Below, one piece after another: positions 18,087 to 27,000 of a stretch of 64,000 nt of DNA. A program made the position numbers and the translations under genes. Below the pieces are notes generated by a model that saw only the letters and a list, made by a program, of their open reading frames with translations, had not been told where the DNA came from and made no database searches. Every line of letters starts with the position of its first letter. The stretch's first letter is position 1. The DNA comes from an uncultured Bacteroides sp. (GTDB lineage Bacteria > Bacteroidota > Bacteroidia > Bacteroidales > Bacteroidaceae), in NCBI GenBank assembly GCA_946628545.1, contig CAMOWU010000004.1:1-64000 (forward strand), written 5' to 3'.

Positions 18087-19022
18087 TTATTGACTTATCG
18101 GTGATTTCAGTAAGCATTTTTTTGTGCCATTGGCATTGCTGTGACTTGTGAGCACTGTATTACCGAAAATGTCTATTGATACTTTTATGCTTGTTATCAA
18201 AAGTTTAGTCCCCGCTTCTTCCAAATCTGGTTTGGGGGCATCGCCAGCTATGAGTTCTGAGTAAGGATGTTCGCCGAGGAATCGCTGTTGAAATAATTCA
18301 GAAGAGAGAGGTAATGTGAGAACAAACTCTGAACCGTTTGATAATGGAATACATTCGGTTGCAGATTGATGTGAGTAATGTAGCTTCAGTTCTTTTCCTT
18401 CTCCTAATGCTTCATAATACAATCGGCGAAGTTTAATCATTTTTTCAATACTCAACCATGTTTGCTCTATCCTTTTGACTGGTGCTTCCAAGATGCTCTC
18501 CAGTTCGTATGCAAAGGCATTGAGTTTTGTTGCCTTGCCTATGATGAAGGTTGCACATTTTGAAAAAGGGATTTCTCGTAAAGCCTGCTGTAATTTCGCA
18601 CGAGCTGACTGCATAGTAAGTTGTGAATCGTTCGAAGCGAAAAGATCATCGTAATAGGTATCATAAGTTATTATCCCATCAGGATGAAGGTAATAACTGA
18701 GATTCCACCAATTGATGGTATGATCAGAAGTGAAAACACCGTCAATGAAATTTTCCTTGAATAATGGTGTGGTGTCAACAATAGGCAATTCGGTAACGTG
18801 TACCTTGCCTTCCTCATTGACTTTCACTTTGATGATAAGTTGAGTTTCATCGTCAGCATCTGTCCAGATTTGGAAGTCTTCTTTTGGATGATATCGCTCT
18901 ATAATTTGAAGAATCAGGTTCTCCCTTACGAACGAGCAAGCGTATCTGACACTTTCCAGTTCTGTCAGATACTGCTCGTAATCGTAAAGTCTGTTCTGAT
19001 GTGAATGATTTCCCTTGTTCAT
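18087..19022 (-). CDS. Hypothetical protein of the cluster
   Basis: 311 aa, family not recognised. It mixes alpha and beta with no signal peptide or membrane segment. The middle (WWNLSYYLHPDGIITYDTYYDD, near residues 105-128) is Trp/Tyr-rich. A helix about 190-215 (RIEQTWLSIEKMIKLRRLYY) precedes a beta-rich end (KLLITSIKVSIDIFGNTVL). It lies 92 nt downstream of the 65-aa peptide gene and 14 nt before the coiled-coil gene. Confidence 0.7.
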   Translation of the reverse strand: MNKGNHSHQNRLYDYEQYLTELESVRYACSFVRENLILQIIERYHPKEDFQIWTDADDETQLIIKVKVNEEGKVHVTELPIVDTTPLFKENFIDGVFTSDHTINWWNLSYYLHPDGIITYDTYYDDLFASNDSQLTMQSARAKLQQALREIPFSKCATFIIGKATKLNAFAYELESILEAPVKRIEQTWLSIEKMIKLRRLYYEALGEGKELKLHYSHQSATECIPLSNGSEFVLTLPLSSELFQQRFLGEHPYSELIAGDAPKPDLEEAGTKLLITSIKVSIDIFGNTVLTSHSNANGTKKCLLKSPISQ

Positions 19023-19114
19023 AAGAACTTCTATTTGTAATAAGATATAATTGTCTTATATCCAAACTATCGACCTGAAAGTCCCAATATGGGGGTGGTG
19101 AAAGGAACTACCCA

Positions 19115-19312
19115 TCACTCTCCCTTGGAGTAGGGACCGCTGTCTGGCTTTCTGTAGGTAGTGTCCGACTTGCGATATGATGAAGCTGAACTGCTTGATC
19201 CTGAAGAATATCCACCCCCGGTGGAACTACTGCTTGAACTACCGCTTGAAGCGATGATGTTGCTGATCTCTAATTCAATTACTTGAAAAGTTGGTTTGAA
19301 GTAATGTTCCAT
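19115..19312 (-). CDS. Ser/Gly-rich 65-aa peptide, possible RiPP-type precursor
   Basis: A short leader-like part (MEHYFKPTFQVIELEISN, then IIASSG) is followed by a Ser/Gly stretch (SSSSSSTGGGYSSGSSSSAS). It ends in a Lys/Asp/Pro-rich tail with two YRK(S/P)D copies. The leader resembles the small Bacteroidales peptides with a xPxxxVIxLE... region ending just before a Gly/Ser-rich core. A radical-SAM enzyme lies four genes downstream. A modified peptide is a hypothesis; a disordered structural protein is the alternative. Confidence 0.6.
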   Translation of the reverse strand: MEHYFKPTFQVIELEISNIIASSGSSSSSSTGGGYSSGSSSSASSYRKSDTTYRKPDSGPYSKGE

Positions 19313-19346
19313 AATGTGTGTGTTAATGATTTTATGTTATCTGTTT

Positions 19347-19664
19347 TTACTTTTTGTAGTACTCTGGCCTCTCTGTGTCGCTTTCATCACCACTATTCTC
19401 TATGTATTTAATTGCAGTTCCGTATGCGCTGACATGACGAGTTCCATTATCTTGTTTGGAAATAATGAAAGTCACGCCGATAACTCCATCTGCCCCCATT
19501 TTTCCAGCATGATAACTCAGTTGTTCTATGGCTTTATCCATCGCTTTTCTTATGGGGTCTTGTCCATAAGGGTCATAGCTGTCCGGGGCTTTTGCATTTG
19601 CAGTCACAACACCTAATGCGTTGTATCTTTCGCCTTTTATGTCGTTTAATGTAGAAGTAAACAT
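19347..19664 (-). CDS. YbjQ/DUF74-like protein, first gene of the cluster
   Basis: 105 aa, similar to the YbjQ/UPF0145 (DUF74) family of small oligomeric beta-alpha proteins of unclear function, sometimes annotated heavy-metal-binding. Typical elements are YNALGVVTANA, AIEQLSYHAGKMGADGVIGV and VSAYGTAIKYI. I place the start at ATG 19664, not the ATG at 19712, because the promoter -7 element at 19697-19704 would otherwise lie inside the gene. Confidence 0.75.
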   Translation of the reverse strand: MFTSTLNDIKGERYNALGVVTANAKAPDSYDPYGQDPIRKAMDKAIEQLSYHAGKMGADGVIGVTFIISKQDNGTRHVSAYGTAIKYIENSGDESDTERPEYYKK

Positions 19665-19696
19665 GTCTTTTATTTTTGTTAATTTGAGAAGTCTCG

Positions 19697-19704
19697 CAAA
19701 TTTA
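19697..19704 (-). promoter_or_regulatory. Promoter -7 element for the minus-strand cluster
   Basis: TAAATTTG on the minus strand fits TAnnTTTG and is 33 nt upstream of ATG 19664. No clear -33 TTTG partner is visible. This is the only good promoter candidate found upstream of the cluster. Confidence 0.5.
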
Positions 19705-20239
19705 CTGCCCAAAACACCGTTTGGGGGTGGGGGAGGCGTGGAAAATGATGGGGCTCGTGTGTTTTTGTTGGCGTTTCGTAGCGGGGTACGATTTGCAAAC
19801 AGGTTAAGAAAGGGTGGGGACGCTGAATGGGTGTCCGTGGGGTGCCATCATAGGAGTGGTTCCAATGTTCCTTTTGCCTCTGCTGGTATCGGGTCAGGTG
19901 GACACAAAAAGGGCGTGAATGCTGCTCTTCATTCATCTGTTATCGGGTATCGCCAAACACCTTAGGAGAAATGAATTGGAAGAACAGACACTCACGCTGT
20001 AGGATACACGGGGACATGGCGGGTAAGATACCGCTTGTCCACATCGTATTCGGGCTTCGAGCGTCTATTGGCATCCTCCTACTGTTTGTGTGAAATTGGC
20101 GATTTCGATAACGAGGAAAGTGCGCTTTACGCTTTTCTGGTCACTACGGATAGGGTGGCTCATGTGGAGCTCCCGCCCGTTCGACACTGCAAATATAAAG
20201 AATTATTTTTATTCAGCAAATAAAACAAGGAATTTTTTT

Positions 20240-20540
20240 CATTGACCATTGGCTTCGCCTAAAATGCTCACGCTCGGCATAACTCGAACAAGTTCAGCTC
20301 TGCTCTCGCTTAATCGCATTTTTGACCATTGACCATTGACCATTTTTTCATTGACCATTGACCATTGACCATTGGCTTCGCCTAATCTCCTCACGCTCGG
20401 TATAGCTCAAGCAAACTTGGCTCTGCTCTTGCTTCGAGTGTCGGTTGGCTCTGCTCTCGCTTAATCGTGTTTTTGACCATTGACCATTTTTTTCATTGAC
20501 CATTGAACATTGACCATTGACCATTTTTTTCATTGACCTT
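20240..20540. repeat. TTGACCA short tandem repeats interleaved with a longer unit
   Basis: Runs of TTGACCATTGACCA occur at 20240-20255, 20323-20372, 20474-20490 and 20495-20540. Between them are two imperfect copies of a unit of roughly 80 bp (from about 20256 and 20373). Each begins GGCTTCGCCTAA, includes CTCACGCTCGG and ends GCTCTGCTCTCGCTTAATCG. A diverged relative lies at 22960-23010. Confidence 0.75.
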
Positions 20541-20547
20541 TTTTATT

Positions 20548-20660
20548 GGCCCGAATTAGCGAATTTGAGAATTTTTTTGCGAACACGAATATTGCGAATC
20601 GCACTAATGGGGACGACCGCGGGGCGGTCGGGGAATTGAACGAATAGGCATGCTGAAGCA
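20548..20660. repeat. Dispersed repeat, GCGAACACGAAT family
   Basis: Begins at CGAATTAGCGAATTTGAGAA, followed by TTTGCGAACACGAAT, GCGAATCGCACTAATGG, a GACCGCGGGGCGGTC palindrome and a GGCATGCTGAAGCATGC palindrome. Related copies are at 22551-22668 (nearly all modules) and 28781-28920 (partial). Confidence 0.7.
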
Positions 20661-20693
20661 TGCTGGGGTGTGGATGATGTGGGGGTGCGCCCT

Positions 20694-20728
20694 TTGGACG
20701 CATCGCAGGCAAGATGCCTGCGAACCCC
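20694..20728. repeat. Dispersed palindromic repeat, GGACGCATCGCAGGCAAGAT
   Basis: The unit of about 35 bp (CTTTGGACGCATCGCAGGCA, then AGATGCCTGCG) recurs at 31118-31155. It holds a GCAGGCAAGATGCCTGC palindrome. Confidence 0.65.
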
Positions 20729-20933
20729 GCTGCCGCCGCTCTGCTGGTGGTCACACCGTCGGCGGAACTGCTGGGTATTTGACCTCAACAAGTCCGGAGC
20801 ATTGCAGCGAATTGGCATGTTGAAGTAATCGACAGAGTACGCTGGAAGTGTGTTTTTTTTGCTTGAAACCATCGGATATCTATCGGAAATGATGAGTTAT
20901 CCGACGGTTTCGAGTAAATTATTCACCATTTTC

Positions 20934-20964
20934 ATTGCAGTCTTGGTGAAATGAAGTATCTTTG
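20934..20964 (+). promoter_or_regulatory. Promoter for the DUF234-type ATPase gene
   Basis: ATTG at 20934-20937, a 19-nt spacer and TATCTTTG at 20957-20964 match the Bacteroidetes TTG-N19-TAnnTTTG layout. The start codon follows 25 nt later. Confidence 0.6.
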
Positions 20965-20989
20965 CATGTAGATGTAAAAAAGGAAGATT

Positions 20990-22411
20990 ATGCTCATAGG
21001 CAGAGAAAAGGAAAAAGAAGTATTGTGTGGATTGCTCGACTCAGAGCAGTCTGAGTTTGTAGCGGTATATGGTCGCCGTCGCGTTGGAAAGACCTATCTT
21101 GTTCGCGAGTCCTTTGATTATAAGTTTGCATTCCAGCATACAGGGTTGCTTGATGCCCCTTTGAAGGAGCAGTTGTCGGAATTCAGGGAATCCTTGTATT
21201 TTGCTGGGATGAAGAAAAGTGCTATGCCTCGGACTTGGAATGAAGCTTTTAGACTATTGCAGAGACATTTGTCAACGATGCCAGAAGGTAAAAAAGTAAT
21301 ATTCATTGACGAACTGCCGTGGATGGACACCCCTCGTTCCAATTTCATCCGTGCATTAGATCATTTTTGGAACGGATGGGCTACCACTCGCAATGATATC
21401 GTATTGATTGTATGTGGCAGTGCCACTTCATGGATTATTGAGAATATTGTGATGAATTACGGAGGTCTTCACAATCGCTTGACCAGACAAATTCATCTGC
21501 TTCCATTCAATCTGCATGAGTGTGAACTTTATTGCAAACATCGCAAACTTGGTTTTACCCGACGTCAGATTCTTGAGGCTTTCATGGTGATGGGAGGGGT
21601 TCCGTATTACTGGAGCTTCATGCAGAAAGGTCTGAGTCTTTCACAGAATATCGACCAGTTGTTTTTTGTGGAGAATGGTGCACTGACTCATGAGTACGAT
21701 GCTTTGTATGCATCCCTTTTTCGAAATCCAAGACTCCATCTGTCGATAATCAATGTTTTAGCTACCAGACAAGCAGGGATGACACGTGATGATCTCATCA
21801 AGCATGGGGGATTGATGGACTCTGGTTCTTTCTCCACAGCATTGAAAGAGCTCGAGCAATGCTCCTTTATCAGGAGTTATACCTACATTGGCAAAAAGAG
21901 ACGTGATGCCATCTATCAATTGATGGATAACTATACTCTTTTCTATTTCAAGTTCATCAAGCAGAATGTGAATGGCGATCAGCACTTTTGGACTTCTCAG
22001 CTATCGACCTCAGTACACGACACATGGGCAGGACTGGCTTTCGAACGGGTTTGCCTACAACATCTTGAGCAGATAAAGAAAGCACTTGGTTTTTCTGCAG
22101 TCATAAGCACGGCTCACTCGTGGTTGCACAGACCAAAAGACGCCGATGACAAGGGTGTGCAGATAGATTTGCTGATTGATCGTAACGATGATGTCATCAA
22201 TTTATGTGAAATGAAATATTCCAAGGATGAATATGTGATTGACAGTGTAGAGGACCAAAAACTGCGTCGGCGGGTATCTGTGTTCCAGCGTGAAACGAGA
22301 ACCAAGAAAGCCATTCATTTGACGATGATCACCACTTATGGTGTCCAGCCAGGAGGCTACGCTGATGATATCCAAAGTCAAGTTACCATGAACGACTTGT
22401 TCATGGACTGA
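20990..22411 (+). CDS. ATP-binding protein, archaeal-ATPase/DUF234 family
   Basis: 473 aa. STAND-like P-loop ATPase with Walker A GRRRVGKT (28-35) and Walker B VIFIDELPWMD (near 104). A winged-helix middle (GMTRDDLIKHGG) follows. The C-terminal DUF234 part includes QIDLLIDRNDDVINLCEMKY, where an acidic residue followed by E-x-K recalls PD-(D/E)XK nucleases. The family is common and often multi-copy in Prevotella and Bacteroides genomes; its biological role is not settled. The gene stands alone between repeat-rich regions. Confidence 0.9.
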   Translation: MLIGREKEKEVLCGLLDSEQSEFVAVYGRRRVGKTYLVRESFDYKFAFQHTGLLDAPLKEQLSEFRESLYFAGMKKSAMPRTWNEAFRLLQRHLSTMPEGKKVIFIDELPWMDTPRSNFIRALDHFWNGWATTRNDIVLIVCGSATSWIIENIVMNYGGLHNRLTRQIHLLPFNLHECELYCKHRKLGFTRRQILEAFMVMGGVPYYWSFMQKGLSLSQNIDQLFFVENGALTHEYDALYASLFRNPRLHLSIINVLATRQAGMTRDDLIKHGGLMDSGSFSTALKELEQCSFIRSYTYIGKKRRDAIYQLMDNYTLFYFKFIKQNVNGDQHFWTSQLSTSVHDTWAGLAFERVCLQHLEQIKKALGFSAVISTAHSWLHRPKDADDKGVQIDLLIDRNDDVINLCEMKYSKDEYVIDSVEDQKLRRRVSVFQRETRTKKAIHLTMITTYGVQPGGYADDIQSQVTMNDLFMD

Positions 22412-22550
22412 GCCTCCACCTCCCATCCGCATGGTTAGCATGGCTATGAGAAGTACTCCTATCTACCTCTTTGCGCCCTTGATAAATCAAAGGAGTGGAA
22501 GAGTGAGGGAGGACATGCTGAAGCATGCTGCCATGCGGATGATTTTTATT

Positions 22551-22668
22551 GGCACGAAGTAGCGAATTAGAGAATTATTTTTTGCGAACACGAATTTTGC
22601 GAATCGCACTAATGGAATGACCGCGGGGCGGTCGATGGAATTGAATGAATTGGCACGCTGAAGCGTGC
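22551..22668. repeat. Dispersed repeat, GCGAACACGAAT family (copy 2)
   Basis: AGCGAATTAGAGAATTAT, TTTGCGAACACGAAT, GCGAATCGCACTAATGG, GACCGCGGGGCGGTC and GGCACGCTGAAGCGTGC occur in the same order as in the copy at 20548. The last palindrome has compensatory base changes (CATG to CACG with CATG to CGTG), so the hairpin is conserved. Confidence 0.7.
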
Positions 22669-22725
22669 GCTTTGTGCGCGATGGGCGACCCTATCAGGGG
22701 CGATGTTGTCGTATTGGGTGATCAT

Positions 22726-22816
22726 CCGGGGGTGCGAGCACCCTCGGTTACCAAGAGGAGACGCCTTCAGCTATCCGGGGGTACGAGCACCCTCGGTTAC
22801 CAAGAGGAGACGCTTT
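22726..22816. repeat. Two direct copies of the ACCAAGAGGAGACGC repeat
   Basis: TCCGGGGGTGCGAGCACCCT at 22726 and its near-identical twin at about 22770 are each followed by CGGTTACCAAGAGGAGACGC. A third copy sits at 23998-24050, over the 3' end of the RecQ fusion gene. Confidence 0.75.
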
Positions 22817-23060
22817 CAGCGTCATGTGCGTTTATGATGAACGTTTCGTATTCGGTGATTGATAATGATATTGCCCTTACAGGGCGAAAGGGAGGGTGGG
22901 CTGATATATACCCAGGGCGTTGCCCCGGGCTGAGAGATGTTGGCCCTTGGATAAATTTCTCACACTCGGCCAAGTTCAAACGAGTTTGACTTGGCACTCG
23001 TTTAATCGAAATTTTCAGGCCGTTGGCGTGGAAGGGGAGACGAGTGTAGCGTCATGCTGT

Positions 23061-23900
23061 TTAGGGGTTTGCTGTGGTGAGGCGTTTGATGTGGGTCTTG
23101 AGGATATGGTAGGCGGGGTGGGGCATGTCGCCATGGTTGTAGCCTTGCATTTCGTAGAGGCTGACGTCGGGATGGCCTACCAGTTTGAGCATGCGCCAGA
23201 AGTAGGCTTGTTCCTCATAGCGTCCGTAAAGCTCCAGTTCTCGGTCGCCTGAGATGATGACGATGGGTGGTGCGTCGGGACGTATATGGAAGAGGGGTGC
23301 ATAGTGGTCGATGGTGGGTTGTAGGGGTTTGATGCCTTGTTGCTTGCGCACGTTGTAGTGTGTGATGCACTGTCCGCTGAAGGGTACGAGCGCGGCCAGG
23401 GAGTCGGCATCCACTCCGTATTTGGCGAGCCAATGCTTGTCGAGTCCGATGATGTCGAGCAGGTAGCCTCCGGCGGAGTGTCCTGCTACGAAGATCTTGC
23501 GGTGGCTTCCACCGTATTTCTCCACGTTCTTGTATGCCCATGCCACTGCTGCCGCTGCATCGTCGAGGCATTGGTCGATAGATGCTTTGGGCAACAGTCG
23601 GTAGTTGGCTGCCACAACCACTAGACCACTGTTCTTCAGTTCTCTGTCGATGTGTTTGTTGCCTCCTTCGATACCTCCCCCATGGAACCAAACGACTACA
23701 GGCGCGTCTTTCAAGTGGGTCGGGTAATAGACATCGAGTTTGCATCGCTCCTGCGCATAGGGGTCGGTGGAGTCGGTGTAGGGAATGTCGTTCACTTGTT
23801 GGTACTGCTGCGCTCGTGTTATGAGTGTGGTGAGCAAACATAGGGTGAGGGCTGCGGCCATTGCGATTCTTCTGTCCATAATGAAACTGATATTATTCAA
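23061..23900 (-). CDS. Secreted alpha/beta hydrolase (HSL-like esterase/lipase)
   Basis: 279 aa (ATG 23900; an ATG at 23879 is also possible). Hydrophobic N-terminus (about 12-30) ending before AQQY reads as a signal peptide. Oxyanion motif HGGG at 73-76, nucleophile elbow GHSAGG (S142), Asp in ISGDREL (D219) and His in GYNHGDM (H256) complete an HSL/BD-FAE-type esterase triad. Substrate probably a small ester, perhaps acetylated or feruloylated glycan side groups, inferred only from the glycosidase-rich surroundings. Stop lies in repeat-rich DNA. Confidence 0.88.
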   Translation of the reverse strand: MNNISFIMDRRIAMAAALTLCLLTTLITRAQQYQQVNDIPYTDSTDPYAQERCKLDVYYPTHLKDAPVVVWFHGGGIEGGNKHIDRELKNSGLVVVAANYRLLPKASIDQCLDDAAAAVAWAYKNVEKYGGSHRKIFVAGHSAGGYLLDIIGLDKHWLAKYGVDADSLAALVPFSGQCITHYNVRKQQGIKPLQPTIDHYAPLFHIRPDAPPIVIISGDRELELYGRYEEQAYFWRMLKLVGHPDVSLYEMQGYNHGDMPHPAYHILKTHIKRLTTANP

Positions 23901-23997
23901 CTTAATAGATATGCGTCACTTGCTGACGCTGGAAGGGAGTGCTTTTTTGCGTGATGGGCGACCCTTTCAGGGTCGATATATTTACGTAGCATTGCTA

Positions 23998-24050
23998 TCC
24001 GGGGGTGCTTCGCACACTCCGGTTACCAAGAGGAGACGCTTTCAGCGTCT
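23998..24050. repeat. ACCAAGAGGAGACGC repeat overlapping a gene end (copy 3)
   Basis: Carries the GACGCTTTCAGCGTC palindrome (24035-24049) also found in the 22.7-kb copies. The RecQ-fusion stop codon (24042-24044) lies inside this palindrome, so the repeat supplies the last codons and the stop. Confidence 0.75.
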
Positions 24051-27000
24051 TTCCAGAACAAGGTTGGCGAGGCATACCGCTACCTCCTCCTTCTCTTCCT
24101 GTGGTCGCCATGCTATGATGTAGCTGGCTTCAGCCTCTTTGACTTGGAATCCTTTGGCTTGCAGTTGCTTGATTCGCTCCTTCATGCCCATCGACAGCAC
24201 GGCGATACATTCCCCTTTGGCAGAGAAGAGCAGGTTGTTGCGGTAGGTGAGTCTGTCGCCACTCCGGAGTGACAGGATGAGCTTCTTCTTGTCGCGGAAG
24301 AAGTCGAGCCACACATCGCGCATGGTTAGTGGAATCACTATTGACGGACAGTCGTTGAGGAACGACGTGTCTTTATAGATATAGAGTTGTTGCTTTGCAC
24401 GTGTGATGCCTACATATATGGTTCTGAGCATGTCGTTGTCCATTTGCTGGATGCCTCCTGTCAGTAGATGGACATGGTCGAACTCCCTTCCCTTGGCTTT
24501 GTGGATGGTGCTGACGAACACCGTGTTGTTCTCTGTGTTCACGAAATCCTCGATGCTCGACTCTATGGCGAATTCATGCAGGTCGCTGTAGTAGTAGATC
24601 TGGTGGGTGCGTTCAAAGTCGCTGAAGAAATGCTGCATGACCTTGAGGCATTTGCTGTTGGCGTAGGTGTAGATTGTCCGTTGTTTGGCATCCTCCCACA
24701 GTTCCTGGCTGATGCTACTTCCCTTTGCCCTTTTCAGTTGTCGGAAGAAATAGCGTACTTCCGCCAGGTTGATGAAATGGAATCCGTCGGTAGCCTGAAC
24801 GAGTTGCACGTTCTTGCCTTGCCGACGTAGCATGTGTGCCACCTGTATGGTTTGTTCGTTGGTGATGGTGAGCACGGCTGTTGTTCCCCTGTGTGGAGTG
24901 TCGAGTTTCAGGAGTCTTTCCGGAAGTGCTGTCTCCACCAGTCCTTGTTCATCATTGACCGCGACAATGGGGTTTCGTTTCATTCTGTCGGGTATATACT
25001 TTGCGAAGTTGTTGGCATAGTCCACGATGGCTTTGGCAGAGCGGTAGTTGTCGGTGAGTTCATATAGCTTTGCCTCTCCTTCGTAGGTTATGGACTGCAG
25101 GTATTTGGAGTCGCTTCCTCGGAAGGCGTAGATGTTCTGGTCGTCGTCGCCCACGGCTATCACTCGCATGTCCTCGTTCCTCTTCATCAACGCCTTCACC
25201 AGCCTATAATCGTCGGCACCCATATCCTGGGCCTCGTCGATGACCAACACGCTTTTGGCGATTTTGTTTTCTTCCACCTCACCGTTCTCTATCATTTCCG
25301 CAGCTCTTCCCACCACAGTGTCCACCTCTTCGAGTGTGCCATATTTCCCTATGAGGTCGAAGCTGTAGGAGTGGAAAGTCTTGATATCGACGAAGTGCGC
25401 CGCATTGCCCACCAGTTGCATGAGCCTTTTTTTGAATTCAGTCGCAGCCGCCCTTGAGAAGGTGAGCATCAACAGTTGTTCGTGCTTCACGTCCTCCATC
25501 AGCAGGAGCGACGCCAGTTTATGCACCAGCAGGAGTGTTTTGCCGCTTCCAGGTCCTGCCGCCACGGCGATATATTTTGATTGTTTGTCGTCGATGATTT
25601 GTCGTTGTCTGTCGCTGAGCTTCCCGAATATTTGTTGCCACTTGGCAGGTGTTATGTTTCTGGTGATTTGCGTGCGTTTCTCTCCCTTGAAGTATTTGTT
25701 GATGAACTGTTTGTGGTCGATGAGGAAATAGTCGCTGACAAATTGCATGGCTGCATTGTAGTCGCTGACCATCATGTTGGCGTAGGCTCCTACGATGTGT
25801 ATTTGCTGGATGCGTTGCTTATAGAACTCGTCGAGCAGTTTGTACTGTTCCTTTCCGTATTTCCTTGTTCGTTCCACCTTTCTTTGCAGTTGCATGGTGT
25901 TGTAGATCACCATGAATCCCCCATCGATTTTCAGCAGGTCGTTTTTGCTGAGGTAGAGCAGTGCTTCCTCCATGTCGCCCAAAGTGGCCTTTTCATTCTC
26001 GCCGAACATTGAGTTTTGTAGGGTTGCATTATATTGGTTGAGCATTTCCACCAGCGAGAAATTGACTGTTTTGTCGTTGGCCGTTCTTTCGAGTGTTTTG
26101 GCCGCGAAGTCGCAAAGTGCTACCCTTTGGTTGTAGCGCGTCATGATGGCCTGCCTGTTGGCTTCCGCCATGATGCTGACATTTCCGCTGCCCGAGTGCT
26201 CCATCTTGCGTATATATCCCTTGATGAGCAGGAAGTGGAGTAGGGTTTTGATTTTTTTCACCGTGCACCTTGTGTGTCCTGCCTTTTGCGCTTCCTCGTT
26301 GAGTTGTTTGTAGTTGAACGTTTGTGGCTCTCTGTCGATACGTTCCAGGAGGAACTTCTCCAGCCGTGTGGTCTGTATGAGACCATGAGCGATGTTGGCT
26401 TTGTCGATAAAGGCCATGAGGTCCTGTGTGTCGGCCAGCAGTCCCTCTTGTCGCATGAGGTTGACGCATCTCACCACATTTTCTTTTTTCAGTCCGAGTA
26501 TGTCGGCCAGGTAGTCGATTCGGCTTTCCGCCTCGGCTCCCCTTGCGTCGGCGGTGGCTCTGCTGCTGATGAGCGAGTGGATGATGCGTGCCGCTTGTTC
26601 TCTGGTGCTTTCATCGAAGAGTGTGGATTGGTTGAGTCTTAGTCGTGCCTCATCCATGGACTTGACTCTGATTCCAGTGGCGAAGATTTTAGGCGAATTG
26701 TTTCCCCGGGTGATGAGTCCCGCTTGTTCGAGTGCTGTGACCGCTCCTTTCACCCGTGTTTCCATGGCGTTTTTGTCTTCTTCGTCCCATCCCGCCTGTC
26801 GTGCGATTTCGAGCGGCGAGCAACTCACTTTTTCCCTTTTGCCTGTCAAGTCCTTGATGGCTTTCCACACCAGTTGTATCTCGCTGATGGAGAGTTTGGT
26901 CTGGTTGAGCAGAATGAAATGCTTGTCAAGGTCTCCGTCGTCGAAAAGCACGTAGCATTCGGCTTCCATCTGTGGGTCCCTTCCCGCTCTTCCCGCCTCC

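Larger units (their letters stand above)
19705..20933. other. Repeat-rich intergenic region
   Basis: No gene is supported. It has open frames on both strands but they are short and low in coding character. The stretch from 20240 to 20540 is TTGACCA-type tandem repeat. 20548-20660 and 20694-20728 carry dispersed repeats found again elsewhere in the window (see repeat entries). Confidence 0.6.
22412..23060. other. Repeat-rich intergenic region
   Basis: No supported gene; a 114-codon frame inside is built of repeat sequence. It carries the GCGAACACGAAT-type repeat (22551-22668), two copies of the CCGGGGGTGC...ACCAAGAGGAGACGC repeat (22726-22816) and a diverged relative of the 20240-20540 unit (22960-23010). 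Confidence 0.65.

Noticed and set aside
20240-20540. CRISPR-like array
   Set aside because: Repeat unit is 7 nt, spacers are themselves repeated, and no cas genes are nearby.
22645-22989. 114-codon gene
   Set aside because: Built largely from two dispersed-repeat copies; no protein-like pattern.
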